A stretch of 64,000 nucleotides of DNA from contig JANYDK010000123.1 of the NCBI GenBank assembly GCA_025363655.1, positions 1-64,000 on the forward strand, given 5' to 3'. Shown here piece after piece: positions 31,001 through 38,255 of the stretch. The position numbers and the translations under genes were made by a program. Within the stretch, counting starts at the first letter, position 1. Every line of letters starts with the position of its first letter. The notes beneath the pieces are model-generated. The model worked only from the letters and a program-made list of their open reading frames with translations. It had not been told where the DNA came from and did no database searches. The stretch comes from Deltaproteobacteria bacterium (GTDB lineage Bacteria > Myxococcota_A > Polyangia > Polyangiales > JADJMO01).

Positions 31001-32154
31001 CGAATGAGGAGCACGCGTGTGTCGACGTGCGTCGGCGCCGAACCGAGCGCTTTTCCCAGCCATTTGATGGCCTTTTCGGCGTCGAACTCGGCGGCGAGGC
31101 GACCGAGGAGCTCTTGCCGCTCGACGTCGCCGGGGTTGTCTTTCTCGAGCTCGGTGACGAACTCTTCGATCTTGTTCTGCGCGCGGTAGGCGTCGGCGAT
31201 GGCGTTGAGGATGCGGACCTTGACCGCCGCTTCGCTGCCCGCCGACGCGAGCCCTTTGCGCAGCGTCTTCACCGCGTCTTCGTACTTCTGCAGCTTCACC
31301 TGGCAGATGCCGAGGTTCAGCAGCTGCGGCGCGAGCACACGGTTGTCACCGGAGGCCGCTTTGACGACCTCGACGTATTCGGTCTCGGCCTGCTCGTACT
31401 GCCCCTTGAGGTAGTAGCTGCGCGCCAACTCTTCACGCACGGCCATCGAGTCGCCGTTCGCCTTCACCAGCTCGGAGTGCCATTTTTTGGCCCCGGTGTG
31501 GTCTTTGAGGTCGATGGAGATCTCCATCAACGCGCGCAGCGTTCCCTCGCGCTCGACCTTGTCCTTCTGCAGCGGCAACGCCTTCTCGAAGAGCGTGGCT
31601 GCTCCTTTCAGGTCGTTCGAGTCTTGTTTGAGACGCGCGAGGGCGAGGATGGCGACGGCTTTGTCGGGCTTCTGCGCGATCGCGGTCTCGTAGGCGGCGA
31701 GCGCGTCCTTGTCGCGCTTGTCCTGCTTCAGGAGCCCCGCATACGTGAGGAGCGCCGCCCACTTCTCGTCGGCGGTGAGCGTCGCGTCGCCGTCCTTCGC
31801 TTTCCACTCGGCGATTCCCTTGTCGAGGTTGCCGTCGCGATCGCGATAGAGCTGCGCCAGCTTCAGCACCGGCCCCGACTCGCCCGGCCGCGCCAACGCG
31901 ATGATCGTGGCCTTTTTGAAGGGATCTTTCTTCTTCGCGCCCGGCGGATCGTCGGGATTTTCGGTCGCCGACCCCGACCCCGGTGGCTTCGCCGTACCTG
32001 GAACGGGCGGCTTCTTCCCGGTGCTCGTCGTCACCACCGGCGGCTTCTTCGGCTTCTTCTTTCCCGAAGGATCGAAGTCGGCATGCGCGACGCCGATGCC
32101 GACGACGGAGGCGAGGGCGAGGACGACGAGGTGGCGAAGGCGCATGGGGGGCAT
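28033..32154 (-). CDS. Giant exported TPR and HEAT-repeat protein
   Basis: 1373 residues. Signal peptide ending near VAHAD (about residue 26), then a Lys/Pro-rich linker (30-80). Residues about 95-830 carry many tetratricopeptide units (for example ALAAYETAIAQKPDKAVAILAL, ADALYRRVMRGSG, DALDAYKQAIDLSP). The last 500 residues are HEAT-type repeats (RAAVLYALGEIGEAA, VRADAARALGAIGK, VRETALRALAATDR). Such proteins are protein-interaction platforms, here in the periplasm or at the outer membrane. No catalytic domain. A lipoprotein gene follows by 14 bases and may encode its anchor or cargo. Confidence 0.8.
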   Translation of the reverse strand: MPPMRLRHLVVLALASVVGIGVAHADFDPSGKKKPKKPPVVTTSTGKKPPVPGTAKPPGSGSATENPDDPPGAKKKDPFKKATIIALARPGESGPVLKLAQLYRDRDGNLDKGIAEWKAKDGDATLTADEKWAALLTYAGLLKQDKRDKDALAAYETAIAQKPDKAVAILALARLKQDSNDLKGAATLFEKALPLQKDKVEREGTLRALMEISIDLKDHTGAKKWHSELVKANGDSMAVREELARSYYLKGQYEQAETEYVEVVKAASGDNRVLAPQLLNLGICQVKLQKYEDAVKTLRKGLASAGSEAAVKVRILNAIADAYRAQNKIEEFVTELEKDNPGDVERQELLGRLAAEFDAEKAIKWLGKALGSAPTHVDTRVLLIRLLKEQSKIEEAIKQYEQLISHAKGQPQYVFDFCDLLIGRGEKPKCMGKLKTLEGSAAGDPDVLQRLANYYSQIGEDKLALALMEKLAGSNANDPSYIVDLGDYYYQRGQTPKAKEIWKRLLTVITPKAKGLAALGEVYLDHDLGDDALDAYKQAIDLSPAEIPLQKGYATALERVHKYIEAQGIWETILKRNDVDKLVRREARTHLVLLWLAQKKLDAQIAPLTLAFKGPPVDLESGRLLAEVQLHLRRHIDAETTLRAIIKEAPGDIDARLVLERVLVNQGKISEAMAILEELVKADPKSARVYYTRLANYAEQTYKDEDAIRYAAAAVALSPQDADGHKKLGEKYSALQDFPSAIKEFRLAITHNPKLWAVYFELAELLLAGGEEVEADALYRRVMRGSGDDELVANAIRFSTAINQKRGTLEVLETELLPIALSNPQKAVYRRLLVEVYANLTAPLIYQVKLGGPDATVAHARLVKIGARAVQPLIDALSDADVAQQRTAIEVLAFVENKTAGAPLFTYATGKAGDPSMRARAMVACGALRDPALVPKYEEYLFPKTGPRPGDAVAIAAAWGLARIDDKKATPLAVRLVEALEALPIQMRIFGVLHLAKTHDKAHLPVLMAFLGRSEADDNSRAAVLYALGEIGEAASRSILTGRLETSTKPIERRAALLALARMVLAGKGKKDPKAKPSAATDAPVTSFAEAAIDGDAKLRRAGTIALAALAAGEFRAVADPMPVPEGDLTSEGAINALVPTTYTAADFGAALVAYEKPLTAAAETALQTSKDRTIVVLDAMLASPGASFGVFTEGFGAKDSGAPPLEAARRLAVACEPFVAGLVHHPELAVQTRAIRWLGRRETPVARDALVDALTDASVDVQRLAVEELSLRGDGSSVPALAKLLSSAKLWSVRADAARALGAIGKRDPKADVLAPLQKSALGDEYAFVRETALRALAATDRPEARPVLEQAAKSDAEPRVRAIAAVLLAKK

Positions 32155-32223
32155 CGGAGTATAGGACGGGGCGGAGGGGGAACGCTTGGGGAGGCGTTTT
32201 GTGCGCGGGTGCGGGCGCGGGCG

Positions 32224-32901
32224 TCAGGCGCGGAGGAGCGCCCAAGCCAACGCGCCCATCCCCATCATCGCGAGCACGACGCCGGCCGCGACATGCTCGG
32301 CTCTCGGACTCCCGAGCACGCGGGCGGGGGCGAACACGCGCTGCGCGTCGATGCCGCCGACACTCCGATGCGCGCCGAAGAGAAAGAAAGCGAGCCCGAC
32401 GTACATGGCGACGATGGCAAACGGACGGGCCGCGCTCGCTTCGGCGAGGAGGGCGCGATGCTCGCGGACCACCAAGTCACGCGGTTTTTCTCGATCGATT
32501 CCTGGAAGGCTGCGGGTCGCGAGGAGGACCGCGATGCGATCGTCGGCTTCGGCGAGGCGATCGGCGAAGGGGGTGTAGAGGGTGCGGGTGGCGCGGGCGC
32601 CGGCGCGAATGGCCTCCCAGGCGAGGAGCGCGGTCTCCGAATCTCCGGCGAGCTCGGCGCCGAGGGCGATGTCGCGAAGTCGATCGTAGCCCGCGCCGAC
32701 GTGAGGCGCCCAGGGGACGTAAGCGCGGGTCGCGGCCATCGCGAGCGCGATCGCACCGTCGAGGTCGCCTCGTGCACGGAGCTCGTCGGAGCGTCGATTG
32801 GCTGCCGTGCCCTCGAGGACGTTGCGCGCGGCGAGGATGACGAGCAGCGCAACCACCGCAAACGCCCAGGGGAGCGCCCGCGCGCGTCCGCTCTTGCTCA
32901 T
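32224..32901 (-). CDS. Membrane protein coupled to ABC-2 permease
   Basis: 225 residues. The start ATG overlaps the permease stop (ATGA), so translation is coupled. One hydrophobic segment lies near 12-27, a helical soluble part of about 130 residues follows (EAIRAGARATRTLYTPFADRLAEADDRIA), and two further membrane segments lie near 165-182 and 203-223. The membrane topology and coupling suggest an accessory subunit of the permease. No recognised family. The open frame extends upstream within the permease gene, but that is a shadow. Confidence 0.6.
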   Translation of the reverse strand: MSKSGRARALPWAFAVVALLVILAARNVLEGTAANRRSDELRARGDLDGAIALAMAATRAYVPWAPHVGAGYDRLRDIALGAELAGDSETALLAWEAIRAGARATRTLYTPFADRLAEADDRIAVLLATRSLPGIDREKPRDLVVREHRALLAEASAARPFAIVAMYVGLAFFLFGAHRSVGGIDAQRVFAPARVLGSPRAEHVAAGVVLAMMGMGALAWALLRA

Positions 32902-33827
32902 GCGAAGTCGCGACGCTGGAAGATGACGGCGGCGAAGACGAGGAGCACGAGCGCATACGCGACGCCGTACCCCGCAGCCTCTCCGAGGTAGGCCCAGGCG
33001 TTGCCGCCTGCGTGACCGCTGAGCACGACGCGCGGCGGGACGTAGATTTGGAGGTTGGGAACGACGCGGGCGAGGCCGCGACCGAGCATCACGAGGAAGC
33101 TGCCGAAGGTGCGCTCGGGGAGCTTCGCCAAGAGGTCGGCGTTGCGCCCGATGAGGACGATGCCGACCGTGCAGATGGCGGTGAGGAAGGGTGTGGAGAA
33201 GGCGCCGAAGACGAGCGCGACGGCGGCGACGAGCGACGCCTCGAGGATCGAGAGCGCGACCGTCAGAAGGATGAAGTGCCTCAAATCGTCGAGCGGACCG
33301 ACTGCCGTCGCTTGGAACGCGAGGAGCAGCGGCGCGAGGACGAGGAAGGGCGTGCTGGCGTCGCGCGCACGCACGAGGATGGTGACGGCAGCGACCCCGA
33401 CGACGATCCATCCGCCGAACGCGCGACCGAGGGTGACCTCTTTCTGCAGCGCCGTCAGCGTGAGCGCGAGGGCGCCCATCAGGCAGGCGAAGGTGGCGAC
33501 CGTTCCGACGAGACCGAGGTGCTTGCCGACGATGAGCTCGGCGCGGCGAATCGGGCGCGCGAGGATCGGGTAGATGGTCTTGCGTTCGAGATCTTTGTAA
33601 AGGAGCGTGGCGCCGAGGACGACGGCGCCGATCAGGGAAAATAGGCTGATCGACGCGCCGGTGAGGACGGCGACGACCTCGGCCCGATCGCGACCGAGCG
33701 ACATCGCGGCCACCAGGAGGCTGGTGATGCCGACGGCGATGCCGGAGCCGAAGAGGCCGAGGGGAACGCGATCGCGCGCCGCCTCGCGGAAGGTGTTGTG
33801 GGCGATGGCGAGCGTGCGGGCGAACAT
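32898..33827 (-). CDS. ABC-2-type transporter permease (NosY/CcmB-like)
   Basis: 309 residues from the internal ATG 33827, chosen over 33884 because the protein then starts like its family (MFARTLAIAHNTFREAARDRV, a cytoplasmic amphipathic helix) and the extra residues upstream look random. About six membrane segments; the block KDLERKTIYPILARPIRRAELIVGKHLG after the second is typical of ABC-2 permeases of the NosY type. A permease needs an ATP-binding partner, but none is encoded in this window next to it. Coupled to the small membrane protein downstream. Substrate unknown. Confidence 0.75.
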   Translation of the reverse strand: MFARTLAIAHNTFREAARDRVPLGLFGSGIAVGITSLLVAAMSLGRDRAEVVAVLTGASISLFSLIGAVVLGATLLYKDLERKTIYPILARPIRRAELIVGKHLGLVGTVATFACLMGALALTLTALQKEVTLGRAFGGWIVVGVAAVTILVRARDASTPFLVLAPLLLAFQATAVGPLDDLRHFILLTVALSILEASLVAAVALVFGAFSTPFLTAICTVGIVLIGRNADLLAKLPERTFGSFLVMLGRGLARVVPNLQIYVPPRVVLSGHAGGNAWAYLGEAAGYGVAYALVLLVFAAVIFQRRDFA

Positions 33828-33901
33828 TCGCTTCGTGCTTCTCTCGGGCGCGATGCTACCTTGGGGACGCGGCCGCCGCGCCATTTTGCGCGGTCTTCCG
33901 G

Positions 33902-33912
33902 CTAGAAACTAG
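33902..33912. promoter_or_regulatory. CTAG inverted repeat in a divergent intergenic region
   Basis: CTAGAAACTAG is a perfect 4-bp inverted repeat around AAA, in the 99 bases between the divergent permease and Nudix genes, 14 bases before the Nudix ATG. The CTAG tetramer is uncommon in such GC-rich DNA, so the pair stands out as a possible operator. Confidence 0.25.
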
Positions 33913-33926
33913 ATCCGAGTGATTCC

Positions 33927-34526
33927 GTGAAGCGTGTCCCTGCCTCCGTCCGTGAACCGCTTCGGCGAGCCCTGCAAGCCCGTCCGCGGCGGGAGATGCG
34001 CGCCAAGGAGCGCGGCACCGCGACGCCGGCGAGCGTGCTCCTCCCCCTCGTCGAGCGCGACGGCGAAACGTACATCTGGCTGACCCGAAGGCCCGAGACG
34101 ATGAAACGTCATCGCGGTCAGGTCGCATTTCCCGGCGGCAAGCGCGACGCGGGCGACGAATCGGCGCTCCACACCGCGCTCCGTGAAGCACAAGAAGAGG
34201 TCGGCTTCGCGCCCAGCCTCGTCGACGTCTTCGGCGCGCTCGACGAGATGGTCACCGGCACCGGCTTCCACATCGCGCCCTTCGTCGGCTGGCTCCGCGA
34301 GGACGCACCGGCGAAGCCGAACCCACACGAAATCGCCCGCGCCTTCTGCGTGCCGCTCGCCTCGTTCGTCTTCACCGAGCCGCGCCCACACTTCTTCCGC
34401 GGCAGTGGCATCACCCGCATCGCGCCGAGCTACCACGTCGACGGCGAGCTGGTGTGGGGCGCCACCGCCAAAATCATGATGGATTTCGTCTCGGTGGTCC
34501 GACAGGTGCTACGCGCGGAGGGTTGA
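33927..34526 (+). CDS. Nudix hydrolase, CoA-pyrophosphatase type
   Basis: 199 residues. Contains LTRRPETMKRHRGQVAFPGGK, the block typical of CoA pyrophosphatases (NudL/PCD1 group), immediately joined to the Nudix box with conserved Gly71 and the REAQEEVG core (about 87-94). The expected reaction is Mg-dependent hydrolysis of a nucleoside diphosphate linkage, such as CoA to 4'-phosphopantetheine and 3',5'-ADP. No signal peptide. It is 12 bases upstream of the biosynthetic operon on the same strand and may be its first gene, or an independent housekeeping gene. Confidence 0.85.
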   Translation: MKRVPASVREPLRRALQARPRREMRAKERGTATPASVLLPLVERDGETYIWLTRRPETMKRHRGQVAFPGGKRDAGDESALHTALREAQEEVGFAPSLVDVFGALDEMVTGTGFHIAPFVGWLREDAPAKPNPHEIARAFCVPLASFVFTEPRPHFFRGSGITRIAPSYHVDGELVWGATAKIMMDFVSVVRQVLRAEG

Positions 34527-34538
34527 GGCGATGAGGCG

Positions 34539-35480
34539 ATGAGAGTCGCGCGGGGGCTCGCGCTGCGATGGATGGCCGGCGCCGGAGCGACGCTCGGCGA
34601 AGCAGTCGTCGACGACGCCTTCGCGCGCGACGATGTGCTCGTACGCGTCCGCGTCGCGGGAATCTGTCGCACCGATCTCTTCGTCGCCGAGGGTCTCCTC
34701 GAGGCGCGCGACGGCGTGGTCCTCGGACACGAGCTCTGCGGCGTGGTCGAAGCGGTCGGCCGCGACGTCGACGATCTCGCGCTCGGCGTGCGGGTGACGG
34801 CCCATCCATACGTGCGCTGTGGCGGCTGCGTCGCGTGCGAGGCCGACAGGCCGGGGGCTTGCGAGCGTCGGCAGCAGCTCGGCGTCCACCGCGACGGCGC
34901 CTTCGCGACGTGGGTGAAGCTGCCTCGTTCGGCGTTGCATATCTTACCTATGCACCTCGACGAGCGGGCCGGCGCCTTCGTCGAGCCGGTCGCCGCGGCG
35001 CTCGGGGTCCTCGATGCGCCGATCGATCGATCGTCGCGCGGCGCCGTCTGGGGCACGCATCGGGTCGCGCGACTGATGGCGAGCGTGCTCGCAGCGAGCG
35101 GTTTCGATCGAGTCGAGCTCGTCGATGCGGCGAGCCCCCGAGTCGCGCCATCGACGTTCGACTTCATCGTCGAGGCGACGCCGACCGAGGAGGCGATGAA
35201 GGACATGCTCTCGGCGGTGCGCCCGTTGGGATGCATCGTCCTCAAGAGCCGGCCACCGAAGGCGATCGCGCTCGATTTTGCCCGCGCGGTCGAACGTGAG
35301 GTGACGCTGCGGGCGGTCCGTTACGGGAGCTTCGAGGACGCGATCGCCTTGCTCGCGAGGGGAGCGCTGGCGACGGACGAGCTCTTCGGCTCGGTCCATC
35401 CGCTCGCCCGCTTCGCCGACGCATTCGCCGAGGCGCGCGCCGAAGAACGAAAGATCTTCCTCGCGCCGGAAGGGACGTGA
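34539..35480 (+). CDS. Zinc-type MDR alcohol dehydrogenase-like protein
   Basis: 313 residues, somewhat short for the family (usually about 340-350). The catalytic domain is well kept: VAGICRTDL (Cys43), GHELCG (His64, Glu65) and the structural-zinc loop CGGCVACEADRPGAC (about 94-108). The nucleotide-binding half is unusual: the expected GxGxxG after the first strand reads WGTHRVA, so two of three glycines are missing. It may use another cofactor geometry or be impaired. Expected role is oxidation or reduction of an alcohol/aldehyde in the cluster's pathway, for example the aldehyde released by the NRPS-like enzyme. The gap to asnB is 4 bases. Confidence 0.78.
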   Translation: MRVARGLALRWMAGAGATLGEAVVDDAFARDDVLVRVRVAGICRTDLFVAEGLLEARDGVVLGHELCGVVEAVGRDVDDLALGVRVTAHPYVRCGGCVACEADRPGACERRQQLGVHRDGAFATWVKLPRSALHILPMHLDERAGAFVEPVAAALGVLDAPIDRSSRGAVWGTHRVARLMASVLAASGFDRVELVDAASPRVAPSTFDFIVEATPTEEAMKDMLSAVRPLGCIVLKSRPPKAIALDFARAVEREVTLRAVRYGSFEDAIALLARGALATDELFGSVHPLARFADAFAEARAEERKIFLAPEGT

Positions 35481-35484
35481 GGCG

Positions 35485-37395
35485 ATGTGTGGCCTCTTCG
35501 GCGCGTACTCGCGCGAGAAGCCGATCGAGCACGCCGTCGTCGCGCGCGGTCTCGAGGCGCTTCGCCATCGCGGGCCCGACGGCGAAGGCGTCTTCTTCTC
35601 GCCCGATGCACGCGTCGCGCTCGGACACGTGCGCCTCGCGGTGATCGATCGCGAGACGGGCGCGCAGCCGATCGAGAACGAGACGGGCGACGTGGTGGCC
35701 ATCGTCAACGGCGAGCTCTACGACTTCGAGCGCCAAAGGCGGGAGCTCGAGGCGCGCGGTCACCGCTTCCGCACGAGGAGCGACAGCGAGCTGGTGGTGC
35801 ACCTCTGGGAGGAGCACGGGGAGGGGATGCTCGCTCACCTCCGCGGAGAATTCGCCTTGATTTTGTGGGATGCGCGCGACCGCACGTTGCTCGCTGCGCG
35901 CGATCCGTTCGGAGTCCGGCCGCTCGTGTTCACCACCCACGAGGGCACGCTCTGGCTCGCCTCGGAGGCGAAAGCGCTCTTTGCGATCGGGGTGCCTGCG
36001 AGGTGGGATCACGCGTCGTTCCATCAGGCCGCGCAGATGCAGTACCCGCTCCCCGATCGAACGATGTTCCGCGACGTGCGGCAGCTGGCGCCGGGAGAGC
36101 GCCTGCGTGCACGCGGAAGCACGCTCGAAATCGCGCGCTACGTCGATCTCGACTACCCGCGCGAGGGCGAGCGGCGTGAGCGTGACGAGCGTGACGAACA
36201 TGACGAGCTCGCGGACGCGACGAACTTTCGCGCGGTGCTCGAGGAGGCGACCCGTCTTCGGCTTCGTGCCGACGTGCCGATCGCGTTCCAGTTGAGCGGT
36301 GGCATCGACTCGACGGCGGTGGCTGCCCTCGGCGCGCGCGCGAGCGGGGCTCCCATCGACGCCTTCACGCTCTCCTTCACCGACGACGCGGACGGCTACG
36401 ACGAGAGCACCATCGCTGAAGAATCAGCTCGTTTTTTCGGTGCGCGGTGGCATCCGGTGCGTGCGACGGCGCAGCAGCTGGCGGGCGCGTTCGTCACCGC
36501 GGTGCGCCACGGAGAAGGTCTCGCGATCAACGGTCACTTGGCGGCGAAGCTCCTCCTCGCGCGCGCCGTTCGCGCCGCTGGCTTTCGCGTGGTGCTCACC
36601 GGCGAAGGCGCCGACGAGGTGCTCGCGGGCTACGCGCACCTCCGTCAGGACCTGCTCGGAGTCGGTGGAGACCGACGACTGCTCGACGACAACCGCGCCT
36701 CCGCCGGGCTCATGCTCCCCGACGGCGAAGGGCTCCCGCTCGATGCGGTGCGCGCGCGGCTCGGCTTCGTCCCCACCTTCCTCGCCGCCAAGGCCACCCT
36801 CGGTCGGCGTCTCGAGCCGCTCTTGTCGGCGCAGCATCGGCGCGCCTTCGCTGGCGTCGATGCCTTCGCGGTGTTCCTCGATGCGCCCTCGCTCGACGTC
36901 GAAGGTCAGCTCCGCGGGCGACACGTCGTCGATCAGTCGCTCTACCTGTGGTCGAAGACCGCCCTCGCTGGCTACATTCTCCGCACGCTCGGCGATGGAA
37001 TGGAGATGGCGAGCGGCATCGAGGGCCGCCTGCCGTTTCTCGATCCACTTGTTTTCAAGCATGTTCGCGCGCTCCCGATCGACCTCAAGATTCGCGATGG
37101 GGTGGAGAAGCACGTGCTCCGCGAGGCGATGCGCGGGCTCGTCCCCGAACGGGTTCGAGTGCGCCAGAAGCACCCTTTCCTCGCGCCACCGAATCGACAC
37201 CTCGACGAGCTCCTCCACGATCGTCTGCGCAGCGCCTCGTTCGCGACGCTCCCCTTCTTCGATGCCCGCGCGATGCGCGCCTTGCTCGACGACGTGCCGA
37301 CGATGACCGCGGCCGAGCGACGCGTCCTCGAGCCAGTGCTGATGCTCGCCCTCACGACGTCGATCCTCGGCGAGACCTTCGGGCTCGCGACATGA
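35485..37395 (+). CDS. asnB: Asparagine synthetase, glutamine-hydrolysing
   Basis: 636 residues. The N-terminal glutaminase domain starts with MCGLFGAYS, Cys2 being the nucleophile, followed by LRHRGPDGEG and NGELYDF. The C-terminal synthetase domain has the pyrophosphate loop LSGGIDS (270-276), TGEGADEVLAGY and GIEGRLPFLD. The usual reaction is ATP-dependent conversion of aspartate to asparagine with glutamine nitrogen; within a biosynthetic operon the same chemistry can amidate another carboxylate. A charged insertion (residues about 229-243, Glu/Arg/Asp repeats) sits between the domains. The stop overlaps the next start (ATGA). Confidence 0.9.
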   Translation: MCGLFGAYSREKPIEHAVVARGLEALRHRGPDGEGVFFSPDARVALGHVRLAVIDRETGAQPIENETGDVVAIVNGELYDFERQRRELEARGHRFRTRSDSELVVHLWEEHGEGMLAHLRGEFALILWDARDRTLLAARDPFGVRPLVFTTHEGTLWLASEAKALFAIGVPARWDHASFHQAAQMQYPLPDRTMFRDVRQLAPGERLRARGSTLEIARYVDLDYPREGERRERDERDEHDELADATNFRAVLEEATRLRLRADVPIAFQLSGGIDSTAVAALGARASGAPIDAFTLSFTDDADGYDESTIAEESARFFGARWHPVRATAQQLAGAFVTAVRHGEGLAINGHLAAKLLLARAVRAAGFRVVLTGEGADEVLAGYAHLRQDLLGVGGDRRLLDDNRASAGLMLPDGEGLPLDAVRARLGFVPTFLAAKATLGRRLEPLLSAQHRRAFAGVDAFAVFLDAPSLDVEGQLRGRHVVDQSLYLWSKTALAGYILRTLGDGMEMASGIEGRLPFLDPLVFKHVRALPIDLKIRDGVEKHVLREAMRGLVPERVRVRQKHPFLAPPNRHLDELLHDRLRSASFATLPFFDARAMRALLDDVPTMTAAERRVLEPVLMLALTTSILGETFGLAT

Positions 37396-38255
37396 AGGGT
37401 GCATCGTCGGACACGCCTTCGGGAGCAGCGCTGCGGCGTGCGATCTATCGCGGCGCGATCGTGCGCTTCGACGCCAACGCGGCCTCGCGCCGACTCCGTG
37501 CCTCGATCGTCGCCTGCATGTCACCCGAGCTCGGCGAGCTCGGCGAGCTCGAACGGATGCGACGTTGCCACGAGCGGCTCGGCGCGCGGCTCTTCGAGGT
37601 CGTGACCGAGTTGCGGGCGCGACTCACCACCGATCCGCGGGTGCTCGCCGACGTACGCGCGCTGCTCGAGACGCACGGAATCGATCCCGAGAAGACGGCG
37701 ATCGACGTCCCGCGACTGCGCGTGATCGCGCCCTTCGCGCATCGCATTCCAGCGGCGGCGCCCGCGTATTTCGCGCATCGCGACACTTGGTACGCCAACC
37801 CCGACGCGCAGCTCAACTGGTGGATGCCGCTGCACGCCGTCAGCGCGCGGGACACCTTCACGCTCCACCCCGACGTCTTCGCCACGCCCATCGCCAACGA
37901 TTCGGAGACCTTCGACTACCAGACCTGGAAGAACGAGGTCGGCTTCCAGGCGCGGCATTCGAAAGTAGGCGCGAGCTATCCCCGTGCGCTGGTCGACGTC
38001 GGCGCCCTTCGCGCAGTTCCCGTCGTCGCGCGCGCGGCCGAGGTGATCGTCTTCTCCGGCGCCCACCTTCACCGCACCGGCGACAACGAGACGAATCGCG
38101 CTCGATTTTCCGTCGATTTTCGTACCGTCGACCTCGCCGATGATCGCGCTGGCGTCGGAGCACCCGACGTCGACGATCGCTCGCGCGGGTGCACGCTTGC
38201 CGACTACGAGATGACTTCGACCTCCAGGTCGGCGGAGCGCGGAGCGAGATCATGA
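37392..38255 (+). CDS. Phytanoyl-CoA dioxygenase-like Fe(II)/2-oxoglutarate enzyme
   Basis: 287 residues, beginning at the ATG that overlaps the asnB stop. It shows an HxD pair (His129, Asp131) in HRDTWYANP, a LNWWMPL strand, and a distal SGAHLHRTGDN with His227 as the likely third iron ligand, followed by RFSVDFRTV where an Arg may bind 2-oxoglutarate. This arrangement matches PhyH-like oxygenases of secondary metabolism. Expected reaction: hydroxylation or related oxidation of a small substrate. The open frame extends much further upstream inside asnB, but only the overlapping ATG makes sense. ATGA overlap with the next gene as well. Confidence 0.72.
   Translation: MKGASSDTPSGAALRRAIYRGAIVRFDANAASRRLRASIVACMSPELGELGELERMRRCHERLGARLFEVVTELRARLTTDPRVLADVRALLETHGIDPEKTAIDVPRLRVIAPFAHRIPAAAPAYFAHRDTWYANPDAQLNWWMPLHAVSARDTFTLHPDVFATPIANDSETFDYQTWKNEVGFQARHSKVGASYPRALVDVGALRAVPVVARAAEVIVFSGAHLHRTGDNETNRARFSVDFRTVDLADDRAGVGAPDVDDRSRGCTLADYEMTSTSRSAERGARS

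Noticed and set aside
30385-32991. An 868-residue plus-strand ORF opposite the TPR/HEAT gene.
   Set aside because: The repeat structure of the minus-strand protein is clear; this frame is its complement and shows no motif.
34932-34960. GCATA / TATGC inverted repeat with a TTA codon inside the MDR gene.
   Set aside because: It falls in coding sequence, and TTA codons also occur in pyrG, the kinase, the helicase-associated gene and the ABC-F gene, so it does not mark special regulation of the cluster.
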